Source: Streptomyces sp. ISL-98
GTDB taxonomy: Bacteria; Actinomycetota; Actinomycetes; Streptomycetales; Streptomycetaceae
Length of the DNA: 64,000 bases
Reading direction: 5' to 3'
Assembly (NCBI RefSeq): GCF_018614055.1
Contig: NZ_JAGGPB010000043.1
Location: 1-64,000, forward strand
Part shown: positions 52,222-61,163 of the stretch, in pieces
Layout of the letters: each line of letters starts with the position of its first letter
Numbering within the stretch: position 1 is the stretch's first letter
Position numbers and translations under genes: made by a program
Notes under the pieces: generated by a model
Databases searched by the model: none
Told to the model about the DNA's origin: nothing
The model's input: the letters and a program-made list of their open reading frames with translations, nothing else

Positions 52222-53391
52222 ATGGCTTACCTCGACCACGCCGCGACCACGCCGATGCTTCCCGAGGCGGTCGAGGCTATGACGGCCCAGCTCGCCGTAA
52301 CCGGGAACGCCTCGTCCCTGCACGCCGCCGGCCGACGGGCCCGGCGTACCGTCGAGGAGGCCCGCGAGACATTCGCCGAGTCCATCGGCGCCCGGCCCAG
52401 CGAGGTGGTCTTCACCTCGGGCGGCACCGAGGCCGACAACCTCGCCGTCAAGGGCCTGTACTGGTCCCGCCGCGACGCCGACCCCCGCAGAACCCGCATC
52501 CTGGTGAGTCCGGTGGAACACCACGCGGTGCTCGACGTCGTCCACTGGCTGGGCGAACACGAGGGCGCGAACGTCGAATACCTGCCCGTCGACGCGTACG
52601 GCCGGGTCCACCCCGGCGCGCTGCGCGAGGCCATCGAGCGCGATCCGTCCGACGTGGCCCTCGCGACCGTGATGTGGGCCAACAACGAGATCGGCACCGT
52701 CATGCCGGTCCGCGAACTGGCCGACGTGGCAGACGAGTTCGGCGTACCGTTGCACGCCGACGCGGTACAGGCCTTCGGCCAGCTCGAAGTCGACTTCGCC
52801 GCCTCCGGGCTGGCCGCGATGACGGTGTCCAGCCACAAGATCGGCGGACCCTACGGCATCGGCGCCCTGCTGCTCGGCCGCGACTACACCCCCGTACCCG
52901 TGCTGCACGGCGGCGGCCAGGAGCGGCACGTGCGCTCCGGCACCCTCGACGTACCCGCCGTCGCCGCCTTCGCGGTCGCGGGCCGGCTGGCGGCCGAGCG
53001 GCGCGAGCGGTTCGCCAGCGAGATCGGCGCCCTGCGCGACGACCTGGTGGCGGCCGTACGCGCCGCCGACCCCACGGCGATCCTCGGCGGCGACCCCTCC
53101 CCGGCCGGCCGCCTGCCCGCCAACGCCCACTTCACCTTCCCGGGCTGCGAGGGCGATTCCCTGCTCCTGCTGCTCGACGCGCAGGGCATCGAATGCTCCA
53201 CCGGGTCCGCGTGCACGGCCGGAGTCGCCCAGCCCAGCCACGTCCTGCTGGCCACCGGCACCGACCCGGACCTGGCCCGTGGGACCCTCCGCTTCTCGCT
53301 CGGGCATACGTCGACGGCGGAGGACGTGGCGGCGGTGGCCGAGGCGATCGGGCCTGCGGTCGAGCGGGCGCGGTCGGCCGGACTCGTCTGA
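52222..53391 (+). CDS. Cysteine desulfurase (IscS/NifS class)
   Basis: 389 residues, PLP-dependent. PLP-lysine Lys206 in SSHKIGGPYG; catalytic loop Cys331 in STGSACTAG. It frees sulfur from cysteine as a persulfide. The downstream MnmA gene, separated only by an oppositely oriented amidase gene, uses persulfide sulfur for tRNA 2-thiouridine. This enzyme is therefore the likely sulfur donor, besides possible Fe-S roles. ATG 52222 gives the conserved start AYLDHAATT. Confidence 0.94.
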   Translation: MAYLDHAATTPMLPEAVEAMTAQLAVTGNASSLHAAGRRARRTVEEARETFAESIGARPSEVVFTSGGTEADNLAVKGLYWSRRDADPRRTRILVSPVEHHAVLDVVHWLGEHEGANVEYLPVDAYGRVHPGALREAIERDPSDVALATVMWANNEIGTVMPVRELADVADEFGVPLHADAVQAFGQLEVDFAASGLAAMTVSSHKIGGPYGIGALLLGRDYTPVPVLHGGGQERHVRSGTLDVPAVAAFAVAGRLAAERRERFASEIGALRDDLVAAVRAADPTAILGGDPSPAGRLPANAHFTFPGCEGDSLLLLLDAQGIECSTGSACTAGVAQPSHVLLATGTDPDLARGTLRFSLGHTSTAEDVAAVAEAIGPAVERARSAGLV

Positions 53392-53443
53392 CGGTCCGGG
53401 GGATTCCGACGATTCGGGCGCCCGGTTACGCGGTGGTCTACGG

Positions 53444-54136
53444 CTATGCCTTGGTGTCCGGTTGCGCCTTGGTGTCCGGCCTCGCCAGCTCTTCCCGTAC
53501 GAGCTTGAGGTAGCGGGGCCAGTCCCAGTGCGGCCCGGGGTCGGTGTGGTCGGTGCCGGGCACTTCGACGTGGCCGATGATGTGCTCCCGGTCGGCCGGT
53601 ATCCCGTACCGCCGGCAGATCCCGGCCGCGAGGCGGGCCGACGACCGGTACATCACGCCTGTGAAGGACTGTGGCCGGTCGACAAAGCCCTCGTGCTCGA
53701 TGCCGACGCTCCGCTCGTTGTACGAACGGCTCCCGGCGTGGAAGGCGACGTCGAGCTCCCGCGCCATCTGCGTGATGTGCCCGTCGCTGCCGCGTATCAC
53801 GTAATGCGCGGCGGCCGCGTGCAACGGGTCCTTGAAGACCTTGATGGCCGAGGCGAAACTGCCCTGGGTCACGTGGATCACGATGCGGTCGATGGAGTAG
53901 TCGTCGGGCCGGTCGGCGGTCCGCAGATTCGCGGCCGATGCGGCCACCCACTGCGCACCCGTGTGATCCACATCGCCTTCCGTGCGCTGCTTGTCGACAC
54001 CCGGTACGCGCCACCACAGCCGGGACAGCTCGTCCCCGAATGCAGCCGCGGCCCCGCCCACGACGGCCACGCCACCCCCGATGAGCAGCGCGCGTCTGCT
54101 CACGGTCCCCGTTCCTGCCGCCTTCTTCTGCTCCAT
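53444..54136 (-). CDS. Tat-exported N-acetylmuramoyl-L-alanine amidase (PGRP/Amidase_2)
   Basis: 230 residues. The leader has a twin-arginine motif (SRRALLIGGGVAV), so export of the folded enzyme is expected. An Amidase_2 domain follows with zinc ligands in RIVIHVTQG, AFHAGSRSYNE and the DHTDPGPHWDW end motif. It cuts the bond between muramic acid and stem peptide. The C-terminus carries a short duplicated segment (PDTKAQPDTKA). It lies between the cysteine desulfurase and mnmA on the opposite strand, overlapping neither. Confidence 0.92.
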   Translation of the reverse strand: MEQKKAAGTGTVSRRALLIGGGVAVVGGAAAAFGDELSRLWWRVPGVDKQRTEGDVDHTGAQWVAASAANLRTADRPDDYSIDRIVIHVTQGSFASAIKVFKDPLHAAAAHYVIRGSDGHITQMARELDVAFHAGSRSYNERSVGIEHEGFVDRPQSFTGVMYRSSARLAAGICRRYGIPADREHIIGHVEVPGTDHTDPGPHWDWPRYLKLVREELARPDTKAQPDTKA

Positions 54137-54190
54137 GAGCCTCTTAACGCTTTCGGCCCTGTCGGTGGTTCCGTCTACCCTGGTGGAGCT

Positions 54191-55309
54191 ATGACTGAGA
54201 CCCCGCGCCGCCTCCGTGTCCTCGCCGCCATGTCCGGCGGTGTCGACTCCGCCGTTGCCGCTGCCCGAGCCGCCGAGGCCGGGCACGATGTGACCGGCGT
54301 CCACCTCGCTCTGTCCGCGAACCCGCAGTCGTTCCGTACGGGCGCACGGGGCTGCTGCACCATCGAGGACTCGCGCGACGCGCGCCGGGCCGCCGATGTC
54401 ATCGGCATCCCCTTCTACGTATGGGATCTCGCCGAGCGCTTCCGCGAGGACGTCGTCGAGGACTTCATCGCGGAGTACGAGGCGGGGCGCACCCCGAACC
54501 CCTGCCTGCGCTGCAACGAGAAGATCAAGTTCGCGGCGCTGCTGGACAAGGCGCTCGCGCTGGGCTTCGACGCGGTGTGCACCGGCCACTACGCCACGGT
54601 CGTGCTCAACGACGACGGCACGCGTGAACTGCACCGCGCGTCCGACATGGCCAAGGACCAGTCGTACGTCCTCGGGGTCCTCGACGAGCGCCAGCTCGCG
54701 CACGCGATGTTCCCGCTGGGCGACACTCTGACGACCAAGGACGAGATCCGCGCGGAGGCCGAGCGGCGCGGCCTCGCGGTCGCGAAGAAGCCCGACAGCC
54801 ACGACATCTGCTTCATCGCGGACGGCGACACCCAGGGCTTCCTGGCCAACCGTCTCGGCACGGCGGAGGGCGACATCGTCGACGAGACGGGCGCCAAGCT
54901 CGGCACGCACGAGGGCGCGTTCGGCTTCACGATCGGCCAGCGCAAGGGCCTGCGCATCGGCCACCCGGCGCCCGACGGCAAGCCGCGCTACGTCCTGGAC
55001 ATCTCCCCGGTGAACAACACGGTGACGGTGGGCCCGGTGGAGGCCCTGGACGTCACGGCGCTCACCGCCATCAAGCCCCGCTGGTGCGGAGCGGCCCCGG
55101 AGGGCAGCGGCACGTACACGGCGCAGCTGAGGGCGCACGGGGGCGAGACGGAGGTGACGGCGGAGCTGATCGAAGGCGAGCTGCGCGTCACCTTCACCGA
55201 GCCGGTGCGCGGCGTGGCCCCGGGCCAGGCGATCGTGCTGTACGACGGCACACGCGTAGTCGGCTCAGCCACCATCGCCACGACGGCACGGACGGCGGCG
55301 CTGGCCTAG
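54191..55309 (+). CDS. mnmA: tRNA-specific 2-thiouridylase MnmA
   Basis: 372 residues. PP-loop SGGVDS (15-20), catalytic Cys105 in NPCLRCN and Cys207 in SHDICFIADGD. It adds sulfur to U34 of tRNA-Glu, -Gln and -Lys. ATG 54191 has GGTGGAG immediately upstream. Sulfur is probably supplied by the cysteine desulfurase two genes upstream. Confidence 0.97.
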   Translation: MTETPRRLRVLAAMSGGVDSAVAAARAAEAGHDVTGVHLALSANPQSFRTGARGCCTIEDSRDARRAADVIGIPFYVWDLAERFREDVVEDFIAEYEAGRTPNPCLRCNEKIKFAALLDKALALGFDAVCTGHYATVVLNDDGTRELHRASDMAKDQSYVLGVLDERQLAHAMFPLGDTLTTKDEIRAEAERRGLAVAKKPDSHDICFIADGDTQGFLANRLGTAEGDIVDETGAKLGTHEGAFGFTIGQRKGLRIGHPAPDGKPRYVLDISPVNNTVTVGPVEALDVTALTAIKPRWCGAAPEGSGTYTAQLRAHGGETEVTAELIEGELRVTFTEPVRGVAPGQAIVLYDGTRVVGSATIATTARTAALA

Positions 55310-55337
55310 GCGGCGGGCTTTTCCCTACCGGCCACCG

Positions 55338-55558
55338 TCACCCCGCGAAAAACTCCAGCAGCGCCGGCGCCAGAGCCTGCGGTGCCACGTGAACGGCGGT
55401 TCGTACACGGCGACTCTGTCGTTCGGCAGCCCGCTCGCCGCCTCCAGAGTCGGCCGCCCGCGCGATGACGTGCCGTACACCGACACGGGACCGCGCTGTT
55501 CCTTTTGCTCATACCCATGCTGACCGGGCGGCGTTCCGAGTTCATCGGCGGCCCGCAT
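55338..55558 (-). pseudogene. Remnant of an alpha/beta hydrolase
   Basis: On the minus strand one frame reads VSVYGTSSRGRPTLEAASGL, followed by RVAVYEPPF. This matches the nucleophile-elbow region (usually GHSSG) and the next strand of small alpha/beta hydrolases. After about 55395 the frame shifts, and the typical C-terminus ALAPALLEFFAG ends at a TGA at 55338-55340. The nucleophile Ser context is altered, the 5' half is missing and the middle is deleted. The gene is dead. It occupies most of the 296-bp gap 55310-55605. Confidence 0.7.
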
Positions 55559-55593
55559 GCGTTACGTTAAGTAGTCGTATCATTACGTAACGC
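55559..55593 (+). promoter_or_regulatory. Operator-like dyad before the methyltransferase gene
   Basis: GCGTTACGT (55559-55567) and ACGTAACGC (55585-55593) are exact inverted copies around a 17-bp AT-rich centre. They abut the AAGGAGG ribosome site (55595-55601) of the gene at 55606. It looks like a repressor operator near the transcription start, or a hairpin that could mask translation start. Confidence 0.6.
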
Positions 55594-55605
55594 CAAGGAG
55601 GCGTC

Positions 55606-56409
55606 ATGGAAGCAGGCCGGCTGGCGAAGAACCGCAAGAGCCTCGCGCACCGGGTGCGCTACGTCCTACGGCATCCGGGCCGGGTGCCCGCCTACGTACG
55701 CCGGGCGGGCCGCGACGCCTGGCTGCGTGCCAAGCACCGCGACCATGTCGCCTACTACAGGGCGGTCATGGCGTCGGACGCCGCCCGCAGCGCGGAGGCG
55801 GCCGTCGGCGGACGCCCCTCGCGGGAGCGCTGGAACGCCATCGGGCAGATGCAGTTCGACTACCTCGTCGGCCACGGGCTACGGCCTCAGCACCGGATGC
55901 TGGAGATCGGCTGCGGCAACCTCCGCGCCGGACGGCTCTTCATCGACCACCTGGAACCCGGCCACTACTACGGCATCGACATCTCGCCCGACATCCTGGT
56001 CGCCGCCAAGAAGACGCTCGTACAGTACGGACTCCAGGACAAGCTGCCGTACCTCACCATCACGGACGACCTGACCTTTGACTTCCTGCCCGACGCGTAC
56101 TTCGACGTCGTGCACGCGCACAGTGTCTTCTCGCACTCGCCGCTGCATGTCATCGAGGAGTGCTTCGCACATGTAGGACGCGTGCTGGCGCCCGGCGGTC
56201 ACTTCGACTTCACCTTCGACCGTACGGAAGGCGCCGAACACCACGTCCTGCGCGAGGACTTCTACTACCGGACCGAGACCCTGACCGCACTCGCGGCCCG
56301 GTACGGCCTGCGAGGCGAGCTCATGGCGGACTGGGAGGCCCTGCCGCACGGCCAGTCCAAGATCCGCATCACGGCAGTGTCAGAGGTCGCCCGTACCGTT
56401 GGGGCATGA
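55606..56409 (+). CDS. Class I SAM-dependent methyltransferase
   Basis: 267 residues. A basic N-terminal segment (about 1-70) precedes a Rossmann methyltransferase with motif I MLEIGCGNLRAGR, motif II YGIDISP and the post-I acidic residue; FDVVHAHSVFSH is motif IV. The substrate is unknown. ATG 55606 follows AAGGAGG at 4 bp. It overlaps the LOG gene by 4 bp (ATGA), so the two are co-translated. Confidence 0.88.
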   Translation: MEAGRLAKNRKSLAHRVRYVLRHPGRVPAYVRRAGRDAWLRAKHRDHVAYYRAVMASDAARSAEAAVGGRPSRERWNAIGQMQFDYLVGHGLRPQHRMLEIGCGNLRAGRLFIDHLEPGHYYGIDISPDILVAAKKTLVQYGLQDKLPYLTITDDLTFDFLPDAYFDVVHAHSVFSHSPLHVIEECFAHVGRVLAPGGHFDFTFDRTEGAEHHVLREDFYYRTETLTALAARYGLRGELMADWEALPHGQSKIRITAVSEVARTVGA

Positions 56410-56945
56410 ATATCTGCGTCTTCCTCTCCGCCGCCGAGCTCGACGAGCGCTACACCCGCCCCGCCCGTGAATTCGCCGAACTTATCGGCAAGGGCGGCCA
56501 CACGCTGGTGTGGGGCGGGTCGGAAGCCGGCCTGATGAAGGTCGTCGCCGACGGCGTGAAGGACGCGGGCGGGCGACTCGTCGGCGTCTCGGTGGAATTC
56601 CTGCACACTCTGGCGCGCGAGGACGCGGACGAGATGCTGATCGCCAAGGACCTCGCCGAGCGCAAGGCCCTGATGCTGGAGAGGTCCGACGCGATCGTCA
56701 TCATGGTCGGCGGCACGGGCACGCTGGACGAGGCCACCGAAATACTGGAGCTCAAAAAGCACGGACTGCACACCAAGCCGGTGGTGCTGCTCAACACGGC
56801 GGGCTTCTACGACGGTCTCAAGCAGCAGTTCCAGCGGATGGACCAGGAGGGCTTCCTGCCCGTCCCCCTCACCGACCTGGTCTTCTTCGCCGAGGACGGC
56901 GTCGCGGCACTGGCCTACCTTGAGGAGTCTGCCGGGGTGCGGTGA
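56406..56945 (+). CDS. LOG-family protein (cytokinin riboside phosphoribohydrolase-like)
   Basis: 179 residues of the Rossmann-like LOG/TIGR00730 family. It has the nucleotide region LVWGGSEAGLMKVVADG and the substrate-binding ERKALM segment. The signature PGGxGTxxE reads VGGTGTLDE, with Val for the first Pro and Gly-Gly, Gly-Thr and Glu retained. Members cleave nucleoside monophosphates such as AMP or cytokinin ribotides to base plus ribose phosphate. It starts inside the stop of the methyltransferase gene. Confidence 0.87.
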   Translation: MNICVFLSAAELDERYTRPAREFAELIGKGGHTLVWGGSEAGLMKVVADGVKDAGGRLVGVSVEFLHTLAREDADEMLIAKDLAERKALMLERSDAIVIMVGGTGTLDEATEILELKKHGLHTKPVVLLNTAGFYDGLKQQFQRMDQEGFLPVPLTDLVFFAEDGVAALAYLEESAGVR

Positions 56946-56961
56946 TGCGAGCATGGGCCGT

Positions 56962-57651
56962 ATGGCTACACATGTGATCACCGGGGCAGGCTCCGGCATC
57001 GGCGCCGCTGTCGCCCGCCGTCTGCACGAGCGCGGCGACGACCTCGTCCTGATGGCCCGCGACGCGGGCCGCGCCAAGCAGCTCGCGGACGCCCTCCCCG
57101 GCGCCCGTACGCTCGTCGGCGACCTCGCCAATCCGGACCGGCTCTCCTGGGCCTTCTCGCACCAGCCGATGCCGGAGCGGGTGGACTCGCTGCTGCACAT
57201 CGCGGGCGTCGTCGATCTCGGCCGCATCGGCGACCTCGGCACGAAGGCCTGGCACAGCCAGCTCAACGTGAACCTGATCGCCCCGGCCGAGCTGACCCGG
57301 CTTTTCCTCCCCCAACTCCGCCTCGACAAGGGCCATGTGGTCTTCGTGAACTCGGGCGCCGGACTTCGCGCGAACGCCGAATGGGGCCCGTACGCCGCGA
57401 GCAAGCACGGACTCAAGGCCCTCGCCGACGCGCTGCGCGAGGAGGAGCACGGCAACGGGGTGCGCGTCACCTCCGTGTATCCCGGGCGGACCGCGAGCGC
57501 CATGCAGGAGAAGGTCCACTCGCAGGAGGGCAAGGAGTACGACCCGTCGCGCTGGATCGACCCGGAGTCGGTCGCGACGACGATCCTCATGGCCATCGAC
57601 CTGCCGCGCGACGCGGAGGTCAACGACCTCACAGTTCGGCCGGGCCGATGA
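56962..57651 (+). CDS. Short-chain dehydrogenase/reductase
   Basis: About 229 residues. Cofactor motif TGAGSGIGAAVA near the start, and catalytic residues Ser (VNSGAG) and YAASKHG (Tyr and Lys). It is a classical SDR using NAD(P)H; substrate unknown. ATG 56962 is preferred for homology at MATHVITG; ATG 56953 is possible. The stop overlaps the next gene's ATG (57648), so it is coupled to the MetE-like gene. Confidence 0.9.
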   Translation: MATHVITGAGSGIGAAVARRLHERGDDLVLMARDAGRAKQLADALPGARTLVGDLANPDRLSWAFSHQPMPERVDSLLHIAGVVDLGRIGDLGTKAWHSQLNVNLIAPAELTRLFLPQLRLDKGHVVFVNSGAGLRANAEWGPYAASKHGLKALADALREEEHGNGVRVTSVYPGRTASAMQEKVHSQEGKEYDPSRWIDPESVATTILMAIDLPRDAEVNDLTVRPGR

Positions 57652-58658
57652 GCGGGCAGCCGATGAGCGAGTACGGGTGGGGCGCCGCGACCGGCATCGG
57701 GTCCATGCCCGGCGGCGACGCGCGCGAGACCGCGAAGACCGTCGTCGGGTCCTTCGAGGACTTCCCGTTCCTGGCCGAACTGCCCGCACGCGGACCCGGG
57801 GCCGACATGATCGGGCGGACCGCCGGGATGCTCGTCGAGATGTACGTCCATGTGGAGCCCAGCGGCTGGCGGTTCAGCGACCGTCCCGGGCGTGACACCC
57901 GGCGGGCACGGTCCTGGCTGGGGGAGGACCTCGACGCACTGGAGGAGTTCACCCAGGGGTACACCGGTCCGCTCAAGGTGCAGGCCGTCGGGCCGTGGAC
58001 GCTGGCGGCCGCCCTGGAGTTGCGGAACGGCGAGTCGGCGGTCGGCGATCCCGGCGCGGCCCGGGACCTGGCGGGCTCACTGGCCGAAGGGCTGCGGGCG
58101 CATCTCGCGGAAGTGCGGCGCAGGGTGCCCGGCGCCCAGGTCGTGCTCCAGCTCGACGAGCCTTCGCTGACGGCCGTTCTGCGCGGGCACGTCAGGACGG
58201 CGAGCGGGTACCGGACGTACCGGGCGGTGGACCGCCAGGTCGTCGAGGGCACGCTGCGCGACGTGATGGCGGTCAACGACGGCCCGGTGACGGTCCATTC
58301 CTGCGCGCCGGACGTGCCGTTCGGACTGCTGCGCCGGGCCGGAGCCGCGGGCATCTCGTTCGATTTCTCGCTGCTCACCGAACGTGACGATGAGGCGATC
58401 GGTGAGGCGGTGGAAGGCGGCACGCAACTGTTCGCCGGAGTCGTACCGGGCACCGACGCTCCATTGTCAGACCCTGCCGGTAGCGTCATGGGTGTCAGGA
58501 CGCTGTGGCGCAGGCTGGGGCTGAATCCGGGGACTCTCGCCGAGTCCCTGGTGATCACCCCATCGTGCGGGCTGGCGGGGGCTTCCCCCGCCTATGCGCG
58601 CGCGGCGCTTGCGCACTGCGTGCGGGCTGCGAGATCGCTCGCGGACAACCCTGAGTAA
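57648..58658 (+). CDS. Cobalamin-independent methionine synthase-like protein (MetE C-terminal type)
   Basis: 336 residues of the UROD/MetE superfamily, half the length of MetE. It has the zinc-type residues His-x-Cys (VTVHSCAPD) and a late Cys (ITPSCGL), plus the QLDEPSL strand. The acidic residue expected after the HxC is represented by ISFDF. These single-domain proteins may use alternative methyl donors, or have unknown substrates. ATGA overlap with the SDR gene. It is followed 28 bp later by ligA. Confidence 0.85.
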   Translation: MSGQPMSEYGWGAATGIGSMPGGDARETAKTVVGSFEDFPFLAELPARGPGADMIGRTAGMLVEMYVHVEPSGWRFSDRPGRDTRRARSWLGEDLDALEEFTQGYTGPLKVQAVGPWTLAAALELRNGESAVGDPGAARDLAGSLAEGLRAHLAEVRRRVPGAQVVLQLDEPSLTAVLRGHVRTASGYRTYRAVDRQVVEGTLRDVMAVNDGPVTVHSCAPDVPFGLLRRAGAAGISFDFSLLTERDDEAIGEAVEGGTQLFAGVVPGTDAPLSDPAGSVMGVRTLWRRLGLNPGTLAESLVITPSCGLAGASPAYARAALAHCVRAARSLADNPE

Positions 58659-58686
58659 CGGGATTCGAAAACGGGAGGACAAGACG

Positions 58687-60870
58687 GTGGCTGGCGAACA
58701 GCACGCGGCGGTACCCGCAGAGGCACGGGAGCAGCATGCGCAGCTCGCTGAGCAGATCGAGGAGCACCGCTTCCGGTACTACGTGAAGGACCAGCCGGTC
58801 GTCAGCGACGCCGAGTTCGACAAGCTCCTGCGCTCACTGGAGGCGTTGGAGGACGAGTATCCCGAGCTGCGTACGCCCGACTCGCCGACCCAGAAGGTCG
58901 CCGGGGCGTACGAGACCGAATTCACCGCGGTCCAGCACCGCGAGCGCATGCTCTCCCTCGACAACGCCTTCGACGACAAGGAGCTGGAGGCCTGGGGCGA
59001 GCGCGTCGCCAATGAGCTGGGCTCCGTTCCGTACCACCTCCTGTGCGAGCTGAAGGTGGACGGCCTCGCGGTCAATCTGACGTACGAGAAGGGGCGGCTG
59101 ACGCGGGCCGCGACGCGTGGCGACGGCCGGACGGGTGAGGACATCACACCCAACATCCGTACGATCGCGGGCGTCCCGGACCGGCTGAAGGGCGACCGGA
59201 TCCCCGACCTGGTCGAGATCCGCGGCGAGGTCTTCTTCCCGATGGAGAAGTTCCAGGAGCTGAACGCTCGGCTCGTGGAGGCCCACGACAAGCCCTTTGC
59301 CAATCCGCGCAACGCGGCAGCGGGTTCGCTGCGGCAGAAGGACCCCAAGGTCACCGCGACGCGCCCGCTGCACATGGTGGTGCATGGAATCGGCGCCCGC
59401 GAGGGCCTGGACATCGACCGCCTGTCGCAGGCGTACGACCTGCTCCGCGAGTGGGGCATGCCGACCGCGCAGCACAACAGGGTGGTCGACGACCTCGCGG
59501 GCGTAAAGGACTTCATCGCGTACTTCGGCGAGCACCGGCACTCCGTGGAGCACGAGATCGACGGTGTCGTCGTCAAGGTCGACGAGATCCGGCTCCAGGG
59601 CCGGCTCGGCTCGACCTCGCGGGCGCCGCGCTGGGCGATCGCCTGGAAGTACGCGCCGGAGGAGGTCAACACCAAGCTCGTGAACATCCGGGTCGGCGTG
59701 GGCCGTACGGGCCGGGTGACGCCGTACGCCCAGGTGGAGCCGGTCACGGTCGCCGGATCGGAGGTCGAATTCGCCACCCTGCACAACCAGGAGGTGGTGA
59801 AGGCCAAGGGCGTACGCATCGGGGACACGGTGGTGCTGCGCAAGGCGGGCGACGTCATTCCGGAGATCCTGGGTCCGGTCGTCGACCTGCGGGACGGCAG
59901 CGAGCGGGAGTTCGTGATGCCGTCCGAGTGCCCGGAGTGCGGCAGTGCGCTGCGGCCCATGAAGGAGGCCGACATCGACCTCCGCTGTCCCAACGCCCGC
60001 TCCTGCCCTGCCCAGTTGCGGGAGCGGCTGTTCTACCTGGCCGGCCGCAAGGCGCTGGACATCGAGAACTTCGGTTATGTCGCGGCGGCCGCGCTCACCA
60101 GGCCGCTGGAGCCGGCCGAGCCGCCGCTGCGGGACGAGGGTGACCTCTTCGACCTCGACGTCGAGCAGCTGCTGCCCATCAAGTCGTATGTCCTGGACCA
60201 GGATTCGGGTCTGCCCAAGCGCGACCCCAAGACGGGGGAGGAGAAGGTCGTGACCTTCTTCGCCAACCAGGAGGGGGTGCCGAAGAAGAACACCCTCGCG
60301 ATGCTGGAGAACATCGCCGCGGCCAAGGAGCGGCCGCTGGCCCGTGTCATCACCGGCCTGTCGATCCGTCATGTCGGACCTGTCGCGGCGGAGGCACTGG
60401 CCCGTGAGTTCCGCTCGCTGGAGCGGATCGAGAAGGCGAGCGAGGAGGAACTGGCCGCTGTGGAGGGGGTCGGGCCGACCATCGCCGCCTCGCTCAAACA
60501 GTGGTTCGAGGAGGACTGGCACCGGGAGATCCTGCGCAAGTGGCGGGCGGCCGGGGTCCGGATGGAGGAAGAGGGCGCCGGTGAAGACCAGGGCCCCCGT
60601 CCGCTGGAGGGCCTCACGGTCGTCGTGACCGGAACCTTGCAGAACCACACAAGGGATGGCGCAAAAGAGGCGCTCCAGAGCCGCGGAGCGAAGGTCACCG
60701 GATCTGTTTCGAAGAAAACCTCCTTCGTGGTGGTCGGTGACAGCCCCGGCTCGAAGTACGACAAGGCCATGCAGTTGAAGGTTCCTGTCCTGAACGAAGA
60801 CGGATTTGCCGTCCTTTTGGCGGAGGGACCGGAAGCGGCTCGTGAAGCGGCTGTGCCGACCGAGGAGTAG
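58687..60870 (+). CDS. ligA: NAD-dependent DNA ligase LigA
   Basis: 727 residues with all domains in order. They are domain Ia (HRFRYYVKDQPVVSDAEFD), an adenylation domain with nucleophile Lys123 in ELKVDG, an OB fold, and a four-Cys zinc finger (CPECGS, CPNARSCPAQ). A helix-hairpin-helix region and a C-terminal BRCT (EGLTVVVTGTL to the end) follow. It seals nicks in replication and repair. GTG 58687 has GGGAGGAC upstream; the frame before it overlaps the MetE-like gene. Confidence 0.97.
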   Translation: MAGEQHAAVPAEAREQHAQLAEQIEEHRFRYYVKDQPVVSDAEFDKLLRSLEALEDEYPELRTPDSPTQKVAGAYETEFTAVQHRERMLSLDNAFDDKELEAWGERVANELGSVPYHLLCELKVDGLAVNLTYEKGRLTRAATRGDGRTGEDITPNIRTIAGVPDRLKGDRIPDLVEIRGEVFFPMEKFQELNARLVEAHDKPFANPRNAAAGSLRQKDPKVTATRPLHMVVHGIGAREGLDIDRLSQAYDLLREWGMPTAQHNRVVDDLAGVKDFIAYFGEHRHSVEHEIDGVVVKVDEIRLQGRLGSTSRAPRWAIAWKYAPEEVNTKLVNIRVGVGRTGRVTPYAQVEPVTVAGSEVEFATLHNQEVVKAKGVRIGDTVVLRKAGDVIPEILGPVVDLRDGSEREFVMPSECPECGSALRPMKEADIDLRCPNARSCPAQLRERLFYLAGRKALDIENFGYVAAAALTRPLEPAEPPLRDEGDLFDLDVEQLLPIKSYVLDQDSGLPKRDPKTGEEKVVTFFANQEGVPKKNTLAMLENIAAAKERPLARVITGLSIRHVGPVAAEALAREFRSLERIEKASEEELAAVEGVGPTIAASLKQWFEEDWHREILRKWRAAGVRMEEEGAGEDQGPRPLEGLTVVVTGTLQNHTRDGAKEALQSRGAKVTGSVSKKTSFVVVGDSPGSKYDKAMQLKVPVLNEDGFAVLLAEGPEAAREAAVPTEE

Positions 60871-61163
60871 GCGGGCCGCGAGGCGGGGACAGGGGCGGTG
60901 AGAGGGGGAAATGGCAGCCGGGAGTCACCCGTTCGGCGCATACCAGACCGATGCGGGTGCCCGGGTCGCATTCGGGCAAGAGCGGTAGACCGCTGCCCGC
61001 AGGAGCCTCCTGCGGCCTACTGTTGAGATGTGCGCCCGTCGTGCACGGCTGCCATGGGGTGTTCCCCTGCTCCTCAGGAGCTCGGGGAAGGGATTTCAGT
61101 CGTGATGGCATGACAACGGGGCCATCGCGTGGCACGGGCACCGACGGCTGTGAGAGGGACGGA
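60871..61163. promoter_or_regulatory. Intergenic region upstream of rmdB-like gene with 19-bp palindrome
   Basis: No gene is visible in this 293-bp gap. CCGCAGGAG-C-CTCCTGCGG (60997-61015) is a perfect palindrome with a single central base, too tight to fold as an RNA hairpin and so more likely a protein site. A further CTCCTCAGGAG palindrome lies around 61070-61082. These probably control the cyclic-di-GMP gene that starts at 61164. Confidence 0.45.

Noticed and set aside
53444..55138. 564-residue minus-strand protein covering the amidase and opposite mnmA
   Set aside because: Only the last 230 codons encode the amidase. The upstream part is antisense to mnmA and low in complexity.
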